A DNA stretch of 64,000 bases, taken from positions 7,874,001-7,938,000 of the forward strand of contig CM072884.1 of NCBI GenBank assembly GCA_037013685.1, given 5' to 3'. The stretch comes from Acridotheres tristis (lineage: Eukaryota > Chordata > Aves > Passeriformes > Sturnidae). Positions 25,715 to 39,400 of the stretch are shown in pieces. The notes under the pieces were generated by a model. It worked only from the letters and a program-made list of their open reading frames with translations. It ran no database searches and was not told the origin of the DNA. The translations under genes were made by a program, and so were the position numbers. Every line of letters starts with the position of its first letter. The stretch's first letter is position 1.

Positions 25715-25926
25715 AAACTGTTTGAGTTGAACAGAATTCCCCAAGCCTGACAGTTTTTAAGAGGCATTTGGACAATGTCCTTGATAATATGCTTTAAGTT
25801 TTTTTGCCAGCTTTGAAGTTTGAAGTGTCAGGCAGCTGGACTGGATGATCATTAGATGACAATTGTAGGTCACTTCCAGCTGAAGCAGTTTCCTATTCTT
25901 TTCTGGTTTGTGCTGTTCTATAGAAG
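25715..25926 (+). mobile_element. CR1 LINE fragment, 3' end, plus strand
   Basis: The text follows the 3' end of avian CR1: AATTCCCCAAGCCTGACAG, then AAGAGGCATTTGGACAATG, then TGGACTGGATGATC and a GTAGGTCACTTCCAGCTGAA that corresponds to the usual GTAGGTCCCTTCCAACTGAA. It ends in a degraded CTATTC-type 3' repeat. An extra GATGA-like word inside the GATGATC region looks like a small local duplication. The 5' part of the element is missing, as is normal for CR1, whose copies are mostly 5'-truncated. Divergence marks it as old and inactive. The left boundary is approximate. Confidence 0.82.
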
Positions 25927-28900
25927 ATGGGAGAAAGGAGAAAAGGCAGTTCTTCTTTCCATCCTGATGGAAGTATTGCAGGCACGATTTTCTTTCCATT
26001 ACTCCATTTAACCCAGAAAAAGTTATCCTCCCTGCTTGGGAGAAGCTGGAGACATGACAGAACCCCAGTGTCCCAGGGAAGGTTGTGACAGCTCTTTACC
26101 AGTGCCTGCTGAACTGAGGTAAACTGGGGGTTACCAGCAGCAGAGCTCTCCTCCATCCTGAATGGTGAAACACCTGTGGCTTAAAGTTCACAGGCTTTCC
26201 TAAATAGTTGGAATGATCTGAAATTGCCATTAACAATTGGCTTGTGTAACACAGGAAGATCACTAAATCATTAATCCATTAATTTTTGTGCTCTGGGAAC
26301 CAGAGGATAAACACTGATCATGAGTTACTTAGCAGGTATTTCTATATATGGATCATTTACTTATATCTATATACATGCTGAATTTTCTTAGAAATTTCTG
26401 CAGCCTTTTCCATTTTTTTGTCAAGAGTTTAATATTGTTCTTGTCTCATTCAGAAATTGTCTATTTGATAATTTGATTAATTGATGCTTTGTTAATTTCA
26501 ATCACTTCTTGCCTAATTTTCAGTTTTCAAAATAGTTTCCAGCTCTTTTCAATGATCTTTGAAATAATCTGACACAAAATAAAAAAATTTAAAAGTGAAG
26601 AATTTCAGTGGTAGAAAACCTAAAAGTGTTGGCTTTAAGGGAGGGAAAAATGATAGCATAGACTTCTTTCCTTTGATTTCCATCACTGTGGAAAAAAAAA
26701 AGTTTTTGAGCCCATAGGAGTTTAAATATTAAGGTAGTAGTGGCCTGCTATGGGAAAAGAAAAGCATGCTTGGAGTGTTGTTCTTAATTCCACAGTCTAC
26801 AGTGGATACACATAGTCTGTGAAACATTAATAAAGTAAATATATATTCTTTAAATAAGATATGATGCTTCAGTAAATGAAAGAAAATTTCTATAATAAAA
26901 GCTGAGGACTTGAATCTGATTCAAGCAAACTCAAGCACAGCAGAGGGAAGGAGGAGAGGCTTCATTCCACTGACAGTTTTTGGAAGCTTTCTGTCTTCGG
27001 AGCACATGGAAAGACAGAAAACCTTTGCAGCATCCCCAGAACAGATGGATAGTGTCTGATTAAACTTGAACTGGATGAGTGTTAGTTTTCAGGGATTTCG
27101 GGGAAACACTTTTCAAGTGTTTCTGGTTTTGTCTTCAGGTGGGGTTTTGGCCTTTATTTTGTTTCACAGCAGCAATAATTAGGCTTTTTCTTCATAACGT
27201 TTTGGACTTCTACTTCTATCCACATGAATCCACATGGATTAAATATTTTCTTTGAATTTTCTGGTTGCAGAAGAAGAAACTACACATGACTAGGAGAGTA
27301 CAGGACCATCTCAATTTCCATTTGTATTTCTTTTATGTACATAGATGCAGTTTTGAGATGATCCTTTTGAAAAATGCAAATTGAGAGTGAAACTTTGGCA
27401 ATTATGCTTTCCCAAAGCTTCCTTCAAAGTTATCACCTTCATTCTTTCTCCTAGCAATAATCTGCAGAGTCTAGCAATAAAAGATAAATATAGAATTTAA
27501 TGGTAAAACCCCTTGTCTTTGGAGTAGCTTTTTTGGTACAAAGACCCTCCACTCTGTGCAGCAACTATTGAAAAGTACCAAGAACTTTCACACAAAATGA
27601 TCAGATAGGTAGTTTATTCTCTTTATGTCCCTTCATCTAATTTGAGCAGTCTGCAAGCCTTCTCAATGACAGCTGTGTCTAAATACCCATAAAAATAGCA
27701 GCAGATTGCAGAAAAGGTCAATAAAATGCAGAATTGAGAAAATTTTCTAAATTACTAAATTTCAGTTTTCCAGTGCAAACTCACATTAAGTAATTTTGTG
27801 AGCTTTAAGAGGCAATTTTTAGTTATTATTTCCTGGTTTTCCCCATGTCTGCACACAAGACAAACTTGTGCTGGGGATTGTAGGTTCTGCATGGTTGTCT
27901 AGTTCCTTTGCTGACAGCAAAAGAATGAGTTCTGTTCTTACCCAGTCAGGGGACTTCACTCTCACATCTGAAAAATCTCCAATATATTTTTTAATTCCTC
28001 ACCCCATAAATACCAGGTCATGACTGTCCCAATTATCCTTTGCTTCTTTCTTTCACCTTCTTTTCACAAACCCTACAGCCTTTTCTGTTCTCACTTCCAG
28101 TTAACTTCTATTTTCTTCCTTTCAGTGAACTATCTCTTTCTCTTTGTAATAATCCTTTTTCTTTTAATAATCTCCATCATCCCACAGTCACTTTCCTGCT
28201 TGTCACAAGGAAAGGGACACTCAGAGGACAGAAGATGCAAACAGGAACCTAAACCAGAGCTTTCCATAGCTCACAATGTCCTTGACTGGCCCAGAAAATC
28301 TCAATTTGGACAATGAATCTCTCTATGAGACAGCAGGAAATATTTGCTTTTCTACATCACCATTCAGCACTTTTTGTGGTACTGATAGCATGAAAAGGAA
28401 AACTAGGGCAATATTTCTAGAGAGAAAGAAAAATACGAGTGCTGCAATCCTGCCTCACCACACCTGCTGATCCATCCTGCATTTAATTTTCTTTCTATTC
28501 ATGCTCTCCCTGCCAGCAGGGAAAGCTAAATAATGTCAATGTCTTCTCAGTTATCCTTATCACAAATGATCATTCTGTGTGGCCTATGTTAATCATTCTC
28601 ACCCGTCTCCCTCTCTCACTATTAGATTAATAGTTGCCAATTATGCATGCTCTCCCCTGCACAGCTATTGTTTACACATTCCCTAATTCTCTTCATTAGA
28701 CCAGTGAGTGGGCATAATTATGGTTATAAGTTATCCATCCATTTTCTCAAGGACAGTGAGAAATGTAGTACAGCCAGAGTTTGGTTTCATGATAGCATCT
28801 AGGACTAATAAAAAAGAAACTTAGGCTTTACAGAGCCTCATCACATCCAGTGGGAACATTTATCTCATGCTCGTGGTGTGTGTTCAGTATGCAAATTCAC

Positions 28901-31900
28901 AGTAGTTTTAGAAATTTTAGACACACAGAGAGATGTGCCTGCTGCTACCTTGATCCTCACCACTTGCCTTTTTAATGGGGAGAAAATGTGAACGATAACT
29001 TTGCTTTTGAGCATGTAATAGCTAAGGCAGATAATGAGTGGTGGCAAGCTGCTCAATATTTCTCTCAGAAGTTTTGAGAAAAGCTGGAGGCTAAAGGTGA
29101 TAGAAAGGACAAACAAGGGGCACGTTGCTTATTTACTGAGATGAGTAATCAGAACACTCAATTGGAATTTAGCTAAAAATCTTAGTGAGTGTCAGGGAGG
29201 ACTTTAAAAAATGAAAGAATGACTTCTGTTTTCTTTCTGGTTCTTTAAGTTAATCACTTTGGTCATCTGCTCTATAATGTGACTCCTTTAAAGGTGTCTA
29301 ACTTCTTCTGCTTTTTTCTCCTGACTTAAGAAAAGAGTAATTTTCTTATTCCTAAAAAGATACAAGTGGGGCTTGTCAAGGAGAATAAGGAAAGCTCTTC
29401 TTTCTTTAAGCAAAGCTTTCAAAAGGGATCTATTCCAATACATAAAAGCCAAAAAATGTTGTTCAGTATCTCATTTATTAAAAAGATAGAAACAACAAAC
29501 ATTTGGTTTATATTTCTAATTAGCAGATTTTCTCAAATAAAAATAATGAGGCATATTGAACAATTAGTTAGAAGTGCAAATCTCTCCATAATTCAAATCC
29601 AAAATTTATTTACAAATAAGATGGTTTGCCCAGTCCAGGAAAAAAGGGTAAATACTTTGTAATTAATTATTTTTCATCTGAAGCTCTCATTTGAGCAGTG
29701 CATACAATGAAACAGCATGCGAGAATCCTTTTCCAAAATGGGCAGAAAATTAACTGTTCATGGTACTAAATTAGCACTTTTTAAAAGTCATCCATGCTTT
29801 ATATTTCAGAAGAACACTGATCTGTTAATCCTACAATCTATTCAGTTTTTTATTCCTTAAAGAGTTTCAAGTGTCTGCTGCCATTTCCTATCCAAATAAC
29901 AGCAGTGGCCCATATGCTTCCCTAGTGAGCCAATTCCACCATGGAGCATTTGTGTGGTTTGACTTCTGGGAGGCTCTGCAGAACAGACACTAATCCTGCA
30001 GTTTGGAGTTACTGGGTAATTTTAGCAGCAACTTGTGCATGAAGTTGAAGAATCGTGGTGCAGTGGACAAAACACATGGAAAATGTTGTTAGGAAACCAC
30101 TATTCCAGGGAAATTATTTTGACAGAATATACCTATTCCTCCAGACAGGGTCATATAGACAGTGGCCAGCTGTGTGTTTGAGACCTGAAATATACATACC
30201 TGACCAATTGCTTCTTGAATTTCTGCTGTTCTAGGCTATCTTAACTTCTTTCATTGGTAACTCATGCACACTTTTTTTGCCCATGCCTCATTACCCTGCA
30301 TACATAGACTTACAGTTTGCACTTCTGTGGCATTTTGTCTCTCAGTGAGAGGGTTTCCACGTTTATCCTCCCTGACTGCAAATGCTGCATTTGGGGCTTC
30401 TCAGTAAGTTCAAAGCCTTGAATGATTTACTGAAGCTGGACTACTTTGAGGATAAGAAGGAAATTAAAGTAAAATGACAAAGGAATAAAATGGTTAGGAT
30501 TTCTTCTGTGCCATCTATAGTGATTAAAATCTGGTCTGGGCAAAGTGGTCCATTATTTCTCCTGTGATCTGTGGTCTAGACTTTCATTTATAAAAGGTGC
30601 ACAAGGGTGTATCCCCACCAAATTTCACCCTGCAGATCACTTCTATTCATGAAAGAAAAGGCAGCTGAAGGACAAAGTAAAATGTAGCAACACAAAACAA
30701 ATTATGGATCTGAAGCAGTAGACTATCTGTGCTTTTATTGAAATGAAAGTATAATACACAAACAAATTCACACTTATAGACTGATCTAATGCCAACTACA
30801 CTTGACAGGCTTGACATAAGAGCACTCCATTCTGTGATCAAATAGCTTGGATTAAATATGAGATATGTGCAAATAGATGTGCTGGAGACAAAGGATTCAA
30901 AGGCATGGAGACAAAATATCTCATAAATTACTTTCTAATTCAAGAAGCAATATGTACAGACCAATTAAAGATGCTGCCTATGATGCTGCCTGTGAATTAA
31001 TATGTCTGATAATATTTTGGTAAATATGCTCTTACTCTTTTGAGTTTATTTGGGTTAGAAGAAACTCAAATAGCTTGCAGCTGAATAAGGATTGCATTCA
31101 AAAAAGGAATACTGTCTTGACAATAAATCCAGTTCTTCTGTTATGAAGTGACAAACTATGTTGTAATTATCTCAAAAGTATCTTGTGGCCTTTTAACATT
31201 TACGTCTGAAATTACGCATTCCATCCAAGCAATTCCAGTGGAGATCTATATCAAGATATTACTGCTACAGGCTCCCATTTAAATGTTATTTGGGGCAACG
31301 AGATCCACAGGGTTAATTAAGAAAGCATTATATAGTCCACTACTAAGGGATGGCCTAATGACTCCAGGCCGTAGGGGACAGAACCAGTTACACAAATATT
31401 GGACCTGAGAGGATGGTTTAATGGGGGCAGCAATAAAGTGAGAGCAGAAAAATTTTACTACCCACTGATGGTCAATAGCTTTCTTAACACAACATCTGTG
31501 ACAGCCTGGATGACTGTGACCATCAGCAGTCACCCTGAGTTCAGAATCTTGTGAGTAAGAGTACCAGAAATATTTTTACTCTAAAGCAAATAAGTCACTT
31601 TGAGCTTCTGTCTGTGAGATATTGCCCCTCTTCTGTAAAAAATCATTGAATCAAACAATTCAGTTCAAATTATTCTTTACAGAGGGGATGGGGTTAATAA
31701 AATTGTGTTAATTTAGTAATCTATCTGATTTACTAATGCAACACTAGGAGTGGAAGCAGATTTTAAGACCATTCTTAGCACTTGAAACAGTTATCTTGAG
31801 GTCCAATAAAACCACTTAAGAACTAATTTATTTTAAAAATTATGTGAAAAGAATGGGCATTCAAAAATGGAAGACTTAACTTTGATGCAAAGTGAACAGG

Positions 31901-32325
31901 TAGTGATTTCACATAAATCCATTTTTACAATATGAAAATACTAAGCCAGGGAAGCACTGAAGGTATGTTTTCATCTGAAATAATTACAAACTCTGCCTTT
32001 TTGCTCCCATAAGAATTGAAATTTATCAGGATTATATTTCTTACATTCAAGAACTTAGGGGTATTCTAGTTCTTCTCCTTACCTACTCCCTGCTCCATCC
32101 ACCAATTTTTTTTTATTTACTACCATTAAAAAGTAAAACTCTTTCGAGGGCTGATTTATTATTTATATTAGCTATACTTTATCGACTTCCAGGCAGAAAT
32201 CAGATGTCTGCATTATTGTCAGTTTCAAATGAGTGGGATTTCCCTCTCCAGTATGCCTCTATTGAAGTTGTGACCCTTGTGAACCCTCTGCAGCTCAGCT
32301 TTTGTGATTAACTTGTGAAGTATGG
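25927..32325. other. Unique non-coding sequence, no gene seen
   Basis: AT-rich sequence with no open frame above 98 codons and no recognised repeat. A cluster of homeodomain- and forkhead-type core words at 28540-28760 is annotated separately as a weak regulatory candidate. A duplicated GATGCTGCCT word lies near 30970. Confidence 0.65.
28540..28760. promoter_or_regulatory. Weak candidate regulatory element
   Basis: Dense TAAT/ATTA cores, a TGTTTAC forkhead-type word in the text CTATTGTTTACACATTCCC, and a CATAATTATGGTTATAA segment lie within about 220 bp free of repeats. This is inference from motif density alone. AT-rich DNA produces such words by chance. Confidence 0.15.
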
Positions 32326-32356
32326 AAGGTAAAAGCAAACCTTTGCCTTTTACCTT
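32326..32356. repeat. Short inverted repeat with near-perfect hairpin
   Basis: The left arm AAGGTAAAAGCAAA pairs with the right arm TTTGCCTTTTACCTT through about 14 base pairs with one bulged C and a two-base centre. No flanking stem extends it to microRNA-precursor length. Confidence 0.6.
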
Positions 32357-35300
32357 TTACATCTCAAACCCAAAAGCAAACAGAACTTGCTAAAAAAAAA
32401 GAAAAAGTTCAAATTTTACCAGCTCTCCTGGTGAATTCCTGAGATGTGCTAAAGGATGCAAACCTTTTCACAGCATTAGAAGTAACAATGAAACACTGAT
32501 CTCGCTTTTAAAATGATGGAGTAAAGCATTTGACAGGCCTAGAAGGGTCTAGATGACATCTAAATTTACCATGATCTGCTATACTAATAATATTTACTGA
32601 CTGCCACAGTGACATCAACACTGGAGCCTCCTACAGAAGCAACTGGAGTCAAAATAAACCTGATCTTACACCTACTGAAATTAGAAGGAATGTTGTATAT
32701 TTTCGGAAGCTGACTATTGCTTTGGATTAAACCTAAAGACAGTCAAATGAGGTAGACATTCTCTATACCTGTCTCCTAACCAGTGAAGCAAAAAAATGAA
32801 AGGTGAAGCTGGAAAGATCAAAATAACACAATTTCTTTCAGTTAATTCCAGTACAATATTATGCTTCCCAGGATAGAAGGTTATCTACTTTATCTGAGAA
32901 AATTACCCAATTCATTTCTTTTCTGGCTTCCATGATTCTCCTGTAATACATGTAGGACATATTAAACATCCCTGTAAATATAACAGGAATCTTTTCTGTA
33001 TGTTGAATACATGGAAAATAAATTTAACTATTTGTGTGGTCTGTATAGCCACCATGGCCACTGCAGACAACCCACGGGGAATATTACTGACAGATGGGAT
33101 CAAGTCTGTACCACTGTATTTTATATTTCACTCCACGAATTTTACTAGCAAGGGGAAATTTAACAGAAAATTCAAAGTCCCAAAGCCTAGACATTAAGTG
33201 AAGCTTAGCATGAATCCCCTTGAAATCAGTGAAAGACCCTTTTAGAGATCAGTGGGTCTGACCACTGGCCTATTACCCAGTGGTCCCAAATAACAGACTC
33301 ATTTAAGGAATTCCTTAGCCAGAGATGTTCTCAGTTGGCTGGAAGCAGCACAGTTTCATTTGTGCAGTGCTCTACCCCAGATAATTTACATCTATTTTCC
33401 CTGGCCACCTAATTCTGCCTGCTCAGGCAAAGACTCAAGTAATCCTGTCCTGATACCTTCCAGCCTTTGGGCTGGCTTATTCACAGGCAACTTCAGTAGC
33501 CCTGGCTTGAATGAAAACCTTCTATTTTAATGTTACTTTCTTGGAGCAGCAGATCAAAAATTCTTTTCCTGGATCATTCACAACAATTCAGCATCAAAGC
33601 AACAGAAAAAAACCCAAACATACATATTTCCTCAGACAGCACTTACAAACTCTGTAGCTGAAAAGTTGGAGGACTTGATGTATACATGTTTTGGCCTCCC
33701 ACATTGTACCCCAAATGATAGGAAAGAAATCTCTGGGACGTTTTATAAAGAAAACTGCAATCCCAGGGCACCACGGTGGTAGGAAGAATTCATTCCTGAC
33801 TCTGGCTGTATTTCTTGTCGTTATAACATTTTTGTGGGTGCAGCTGTTGAAGTTCTTGCACCAGAGGCACATTCTGCCTTCTGTACCCATGATTTGTGCT
33901 CGTGGCACAGCTGTTGGCAGACTGGAAGGATGGCACACCCAGGGTTTGCACACAGATGATCCAGACAATGTGTAAGGAAGAGAGACAGACAGGAAATATT
34001 GCACCAAGAAGAAATAACATAAACATTCAGTAGCTGTCAGTTTGCCATACCCCTTCTTTTAGTTGAAGAGGGAACGTCTATAATTTTTATGTTTGTACAG
34101 CTCCCAGCAAAATGGGATGCTGTGCCATTTGGCCTCTAGATGGTACCAGAATATAAAGGTTTAATAATACATATTTTTTTTTTGTCTCTAGAGTCAAATC
34201 TTTATTTTAAAAATCTCTTCAAGTCTAAAATTCTACAAGTCTGTGCCTCTTTGTTTTTTGGGCTTTTTTTTCAGTATTTACCATCCTTCATTAATCCCTG
34301 TTTTACTATCAGTGTATTTCTTGCTTCACTTAAGTTTGTTGGCTTGCTTTTCACATGTGAACATATTTTGGTTGTATAAAACCAGCTCCTGATAGCCACA
34401 TTTATAAGTAAAAGAACTCAATTATCACAGTCAAAATTAATTGAATGTTAACAGTTTAAATATTCTTAAACTAAGCTGCATTCTTCAGTTTATGGACTTT
34501 CTCACTGTGAGATACTCCCCGAAGCTCACACAGGAAAAATTAAATGAAGAGCTGAATTATATGACATGGGACTCTTGGATAAATGTTTTCGTGGTATCCT
34601 TATTCTTGTTTCATTTGACCCTTAAAATAACCTCAGATTTTTAAAATTATTGTCTCTGTCACACAGAGGCCATCTTAAAATCCTCAGTACCTAGTCCAGC
34701 CCACAGCACTTCTGGTTTTGTTTCCTTTGCTTTTGTCTGGGTCAGTATGAAGCCTTTGCTTCCACCAGCAGCTTTTAGCAGCCCTTTTGGATCGGGCACA
34801 TTGCACTTTTCCTATGCTGATAGAAACTGCCTTAAAGTACATCTCTGAGGCCAGAATTTGCTTTCAGAGTCCATGTCACTGTTTAAAGAATGAGAGTGAG
34901 ACTAAAGAAAAATGAAGCAGTCAGTTTGATGTGTTAACTTTGTTTCAGTCAGATAATCATCCAATAAATACATTTTGTTTCAACTGCGATAGTGACTGAG
35001 TGTCATACAGGATTCTTTTGTTTTAATAGGACATCATAAATGTTAGGTGTTTTAATACATTTCATTTCCTCAAGTGGGTAGTTTAATAATATTTTTCCTC
35101 AGGGACAAAAAGAAACCTGATCATCCTGGTAAATGTGAGTTGACATACTAAGTTATCCACTTACTCTGAGCAAAGCAGGAAATGCACTGGAACCAAAATG
35201 AAGTTAAAGACAAAAATATTAAATGTCCTCAGGCTGTATATTTGAACCAAAAAGGATATAATTATGTTTGGGTGGTAAAAAGTTTTTCTCAGTTGTTCAG

Positions 35301-36089
35301 CTGTGAATTGGGAGGAATGCCACTGGTTTTAGTGCAATCATTCTATATTTATACCCTTGTAAAGATGAATAACACCAAGACTTTTGCCAAACTCTAATGG
35401 CAGGTACAGATCTCCATTGCCTTCAGTGTTTTCCTGCCTGAACAGGGCAGCTTGATAAGACTCTCACATTGAACAGGCACATCATGGCTCATGCAAGTCT
35501 CCACTACAGCACTCATTTGCTGCATAAAAGTCAACACCTTTTCTTTTTCCTCTCTTTCTCTTTGAGAGAGGAAATTCATCTCACTGTCAGTCAGAACTCT
35601 TTCAAAATTCCCCCTTTTAACATAACTCTGCTCATCCTTTAGAAAATCTGAATTGAAAAGTCGAGACATTTTCTTTCATTTGAGAAGTAGTTTTGCCTTA
35701 ACAAGAAAGCTCTGAGATGTCACATTTATTTGAAGAGAATTATTGTTTGCAGAAAAATAATTATATTTTCATATCAACTACCTATTTTGAAGTCCAGTGG
35801 TGCTTTCAACAACAATAATTTGAGATAAAATAGTTCTATGTATATTATCCTGGAAAAAAATATAAAAAAGCAAAATGTGCTGAATTTTCCAGTGAACCAA
35901 AGTGCCCATTTCTTTCCCCAGCTGTCAGATCAGTTCACTCCAGATCACAGATCATCTGATTCTTAATTGTGGGATGGTAAAGAGGCTGCTGGATGAAAGC
36001 TGAAGATGGCATATATCCTAATTATCCTAGAGATGCTCTCTTGCTGCCGTGAAACTTAATCCTGATGGAAGAAAACCCAAGAGAGCCTT
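32357..36089. other. Unique non-coding sequence, no supported gene
   Basis: AT-rich sequence. The plus-strand frame at 33715-33975 is annotated separately. A 137-codon minus-strand frame covers the same bases (33594-34007), showing that this stretch simply has few stops. No repeat family is visible. Confidence 0.6.
33715..33975 (+). other. Unsupported 86-codon open frame with one hydrophobic segment
   Basis: From the ATG at 33715 the reading runs 86 codons to a stop. A basic N-terminus (KKSLGRFIKK) is followed by a hydrophobic stretch, FLTLAVFLVVITFLWVQLL, of membrane-spanning length. That is the layout of a type II membrane anchor, but I recognise no family. No promoter, splice site or AATAAA is tied to it. 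I regard it as probably fortuitous. Confidence 0.12.
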
Positions 36090-36440
36090 TATGTGGGATG
36101 TCACAGCCCAGCTAGAGCTGTGACCATGGTAGGTGTTGAGCAAGGCAGGATCTGGAGGGAGCTGGCCCTGTGCACACAAAATCCAGCACACCCAGCTGGC
36201 TGAGACACTTGGGGACACTTGGGGACACTTGGGGACACTTGGGGACATGTCTGGTGCTGGCACTGCAGGAGCAGTGACCTGCAAGGTGTGCTGTGACCCA
36301 GCCCCTGGCACTGTGGGCGTGTGCCAGCACTCTGGGCAGGGCTCACTCCAGTTTGCCTGCCCAAACTGAAGGAACTGTGGCTATTCCTGCCATGGACACC
36401 CCCAGGCAAACTGCAAGAATCCAGCAGGCTGTGAGAAAAG
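36090..36440. other. GC-rich patch around a minisatellite
   Basis: About 350 bp of clearly raised GC, slightly over half G+C in the part I counted (36121-36180), around a decamer array. Several overlapping open frames on both strands (68 to 102 codons) arise from the composition and the repeat, and none is recognisable. Confidence 0.55.
36201..36250. repeat. Decamer minisatellite, about 5 copies
   Basis: The unit is GGGGACACTT: three exact copies at 36211-36240, a partial one to the left and a diverged one to the right. The array is G-rich on the plus strand, with four spaced runs of four G. Confidence 0.9.
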
Positions 36441-39400
36441 TTTATAAGAAAGTCAGAACTTGCAATCTCATTGAGCAGAGCTCATTTATTAACTGTTGAT
36501 TTTACTGCAGATTTACTTTCTCTCTCTTTGAAGCTCTAGGAACATAAAATCAAATTACTGAAGGAATTCAGGTGCCTCAAATTGCCGATAGACAGGTGTA
36601 GAATTTTTACATCTAAATGTTTGAAAAATTATAGTCACAGCACATTGCTATTATTACATCGCACAACAAGTAGAACAGTTTAAGGTATTATTAGCTTTGT
36701 TCCACTGTGGAAGCAGTTTCACATTGATATTTTTATTAAATTTACCACCAGGACCAAAAAAATGATTTTACTAATAACCTTTTTTTTTACCTGTTCCTCT
36801 GTTTTCCCCTGTGCAATTAAGCAGCTACCTTCTCACCTTTTCAGATGAAGCACAAAGAGCAAGCTTGCTTAGAATTGCAACACCTAAAAATGAGAAGACA
36901 TTGAAGAAAAGCTCTCAAAGAAACAAAGGAACAGTGGAACACTTCTGTCAGGTAGGCACAAGGAAGCATATCTGACAAATGTGGAGAGTATGCAGCACAT
37001 GCTTTATCACTGTCACTCTTTAGCACATGCTGGTGGCTGCAGAAAGGATCTGAAAGAAATATTTTGCCATGAAAAGGCAGCAATACACAAAAAAAAAGCA
37101 GATGTAGACATCACTTTGTTATTATTGTAGTATCCTCCTTTTATTTTTTTTTTCTGTAATTTAAAGTGCTGTCTTTGGTTTCACATGTAAGATATTGATT
37201 GCACAAGAACACTACACTGCTTTTGTCACTTAATAGTCATCCAAACAGAGACACTGCCAGTTCATTTCAGTGTTACATTTACGGACTGAGTAAACTATAA
37301 AATCCCTACAACTACTAAAAAGCCCAGGGCATTTCCTCCCTCCTCTCTCCAATGGGTAGTGTATTATGGATTTCTGAGAAAGGATCAAACAACCCAGGCA
37401 GGAATACAATTGGGCCAAGGAAATATTCTGAGGGTGCAGAAGAGCTATCACTCATCAGATACATGTGATGGGCCTGATGATTTATTCTGTGTCTAAAATC
37501 AGGAACAGGAGACACCAGGAAAGAAAACCTTTGGGTACTCTCATACCATAAAGAAAAGAGATACATTTTTGATTGATTATGGATGGTTATCAAAGGTAAG
37601 GGAGCTATGGCTTGGAAAGTGACAGAGCAGGGAGAGTGATGGGAAGCCTGTATAGGTATAATAGGTTTAGTTAGAGAAACGACAGAACAATTCTATTAAT
37701 GGTTTGTATATTTCCCCCTTTTAATAATTGACTGTATATATAAAGTTCTCGTGCCAAATTTAACATTCAGAGGAATAATCAATATTCACCTACAACAAAG
37801 TTTAAGAAATCAGATCTCAGTCATACAAATGATTATGTTACTTCATTCAGAACATCATTTTTTAAGTCTCTGTAAAATCAGGTTTTCCTAATTAGAAAAC
37901 TAAGGTGTGAAATTAAACATGGGGAAAAGGGCTGAAATTGCACATTTTTATAGGCAACTCTACTGTTAAAAGGTAGATGGCTTTGGGTTTTTATTAGGAT
38001 ACTTAAGACATTGTCAATTTATCTGAAGGCTCACTGGTCTCTTCAGGGAAAAAAATCTCAGAAAAATAAATAACAGAAAGTTTAAGCACATCTCACTATT
38101 TATTTTTGATCTATATAAGTTCATTTGATTTTCTCACTTTCTTGAAACCATGCTGTATTCTTTTCTTCTCTGATCAAACAGCTTCCAAACATAATGAATA
38201 ATACCTCTCAGCTGCAAGCAACACTTCAACAGCAGATCAATATGGACACACAATAGAAGATAAAAGATTTACTTTAGAAGTTTCTAAAGGATTAGTCATA
38301 AAATACATATATTAAACTCCGTGAAAAATACTACGGCGCTGTCAATATATCTGGCATTATTTTCACAGCTGTTTTTTTGCTTTTGGACTGGTAGCAGAGA
38401 CTTTTATTTATCAATTTGCATTTAATATGTCAGTTCTGATCGCTTGGATCCCAGTCATAACAAGGCAATCGACACAAACTCTCTGCTAAGGGCCAATACT
38501 GTCTTCCCCCTCAGAATCCCTGTGAAGAATACCTGAAGTGCAGCCGGTCTCCAGGAGTCATTTTTTCTGGGAAATCTGTGTGTTTAACTTAATGCTAGAA
38601 ATAAAGCTCTCCTAACTCCTCATTTATACCAATGCAGTTGTTCACATTAATGTCTTTTTTTTGTAATGCTACCTTTTAAGAACGTCAAGTTAAATGGTGA
38701 AACATAAATACCTCACCCATATGGAAGATTTTTTTCCCTCTCTGTTGGACAGTAAATCATGGAAAAAAAATCATGAAATATATACATTTGTACCTTTGTT
38801 GTTTTTCATATACAATGCTGACAGACATAACTTAGTTAAAGCGATTCATAGACTTCAGTAGTTTTAAAAATTCACTCTTTAAATAAATCAAAGGAAATTA
38901 AATTGCAAAACTGATATTGAAAGATCTGACAGCATGTTATAGATGACTGTGTGTATTAGGACTATTTAAAATACACTGACAGTTCCAGTGATAGCACTCC
39001 TGGATGGGAAGACACACAGATGCCACTTTAAGAGAATTAGCATGTTTCCATCAAATTCTGCTTCTGTTCACCTTTTGAAAGATCATTTTTAAAACCTTTA
39101 CTTAAGCAATATATGGTAGGTATTAATTGCTCTTGAATAAATAAAAACCCTGTCTCATTAATAGCTCCTCAGGTTACTTACATGAAGTGAGTGAGAATTG
39201 TTCATATAGGAAAGATTTGAGGAGCTCAGGCTCTTAAATATAAGTTAAAATCCTGAAAAACATCTTAGCCAATCCATCCTGATATTGATCACAGAGCAGG
39301 ACTATAGCAGCTTCACTTCCCAAATGAAAATCTACTTTAGAGACCTACTTAGGATGAACAGTTCACTTGTCACAGTAACCTGTACAACCACAGAAAAAAA

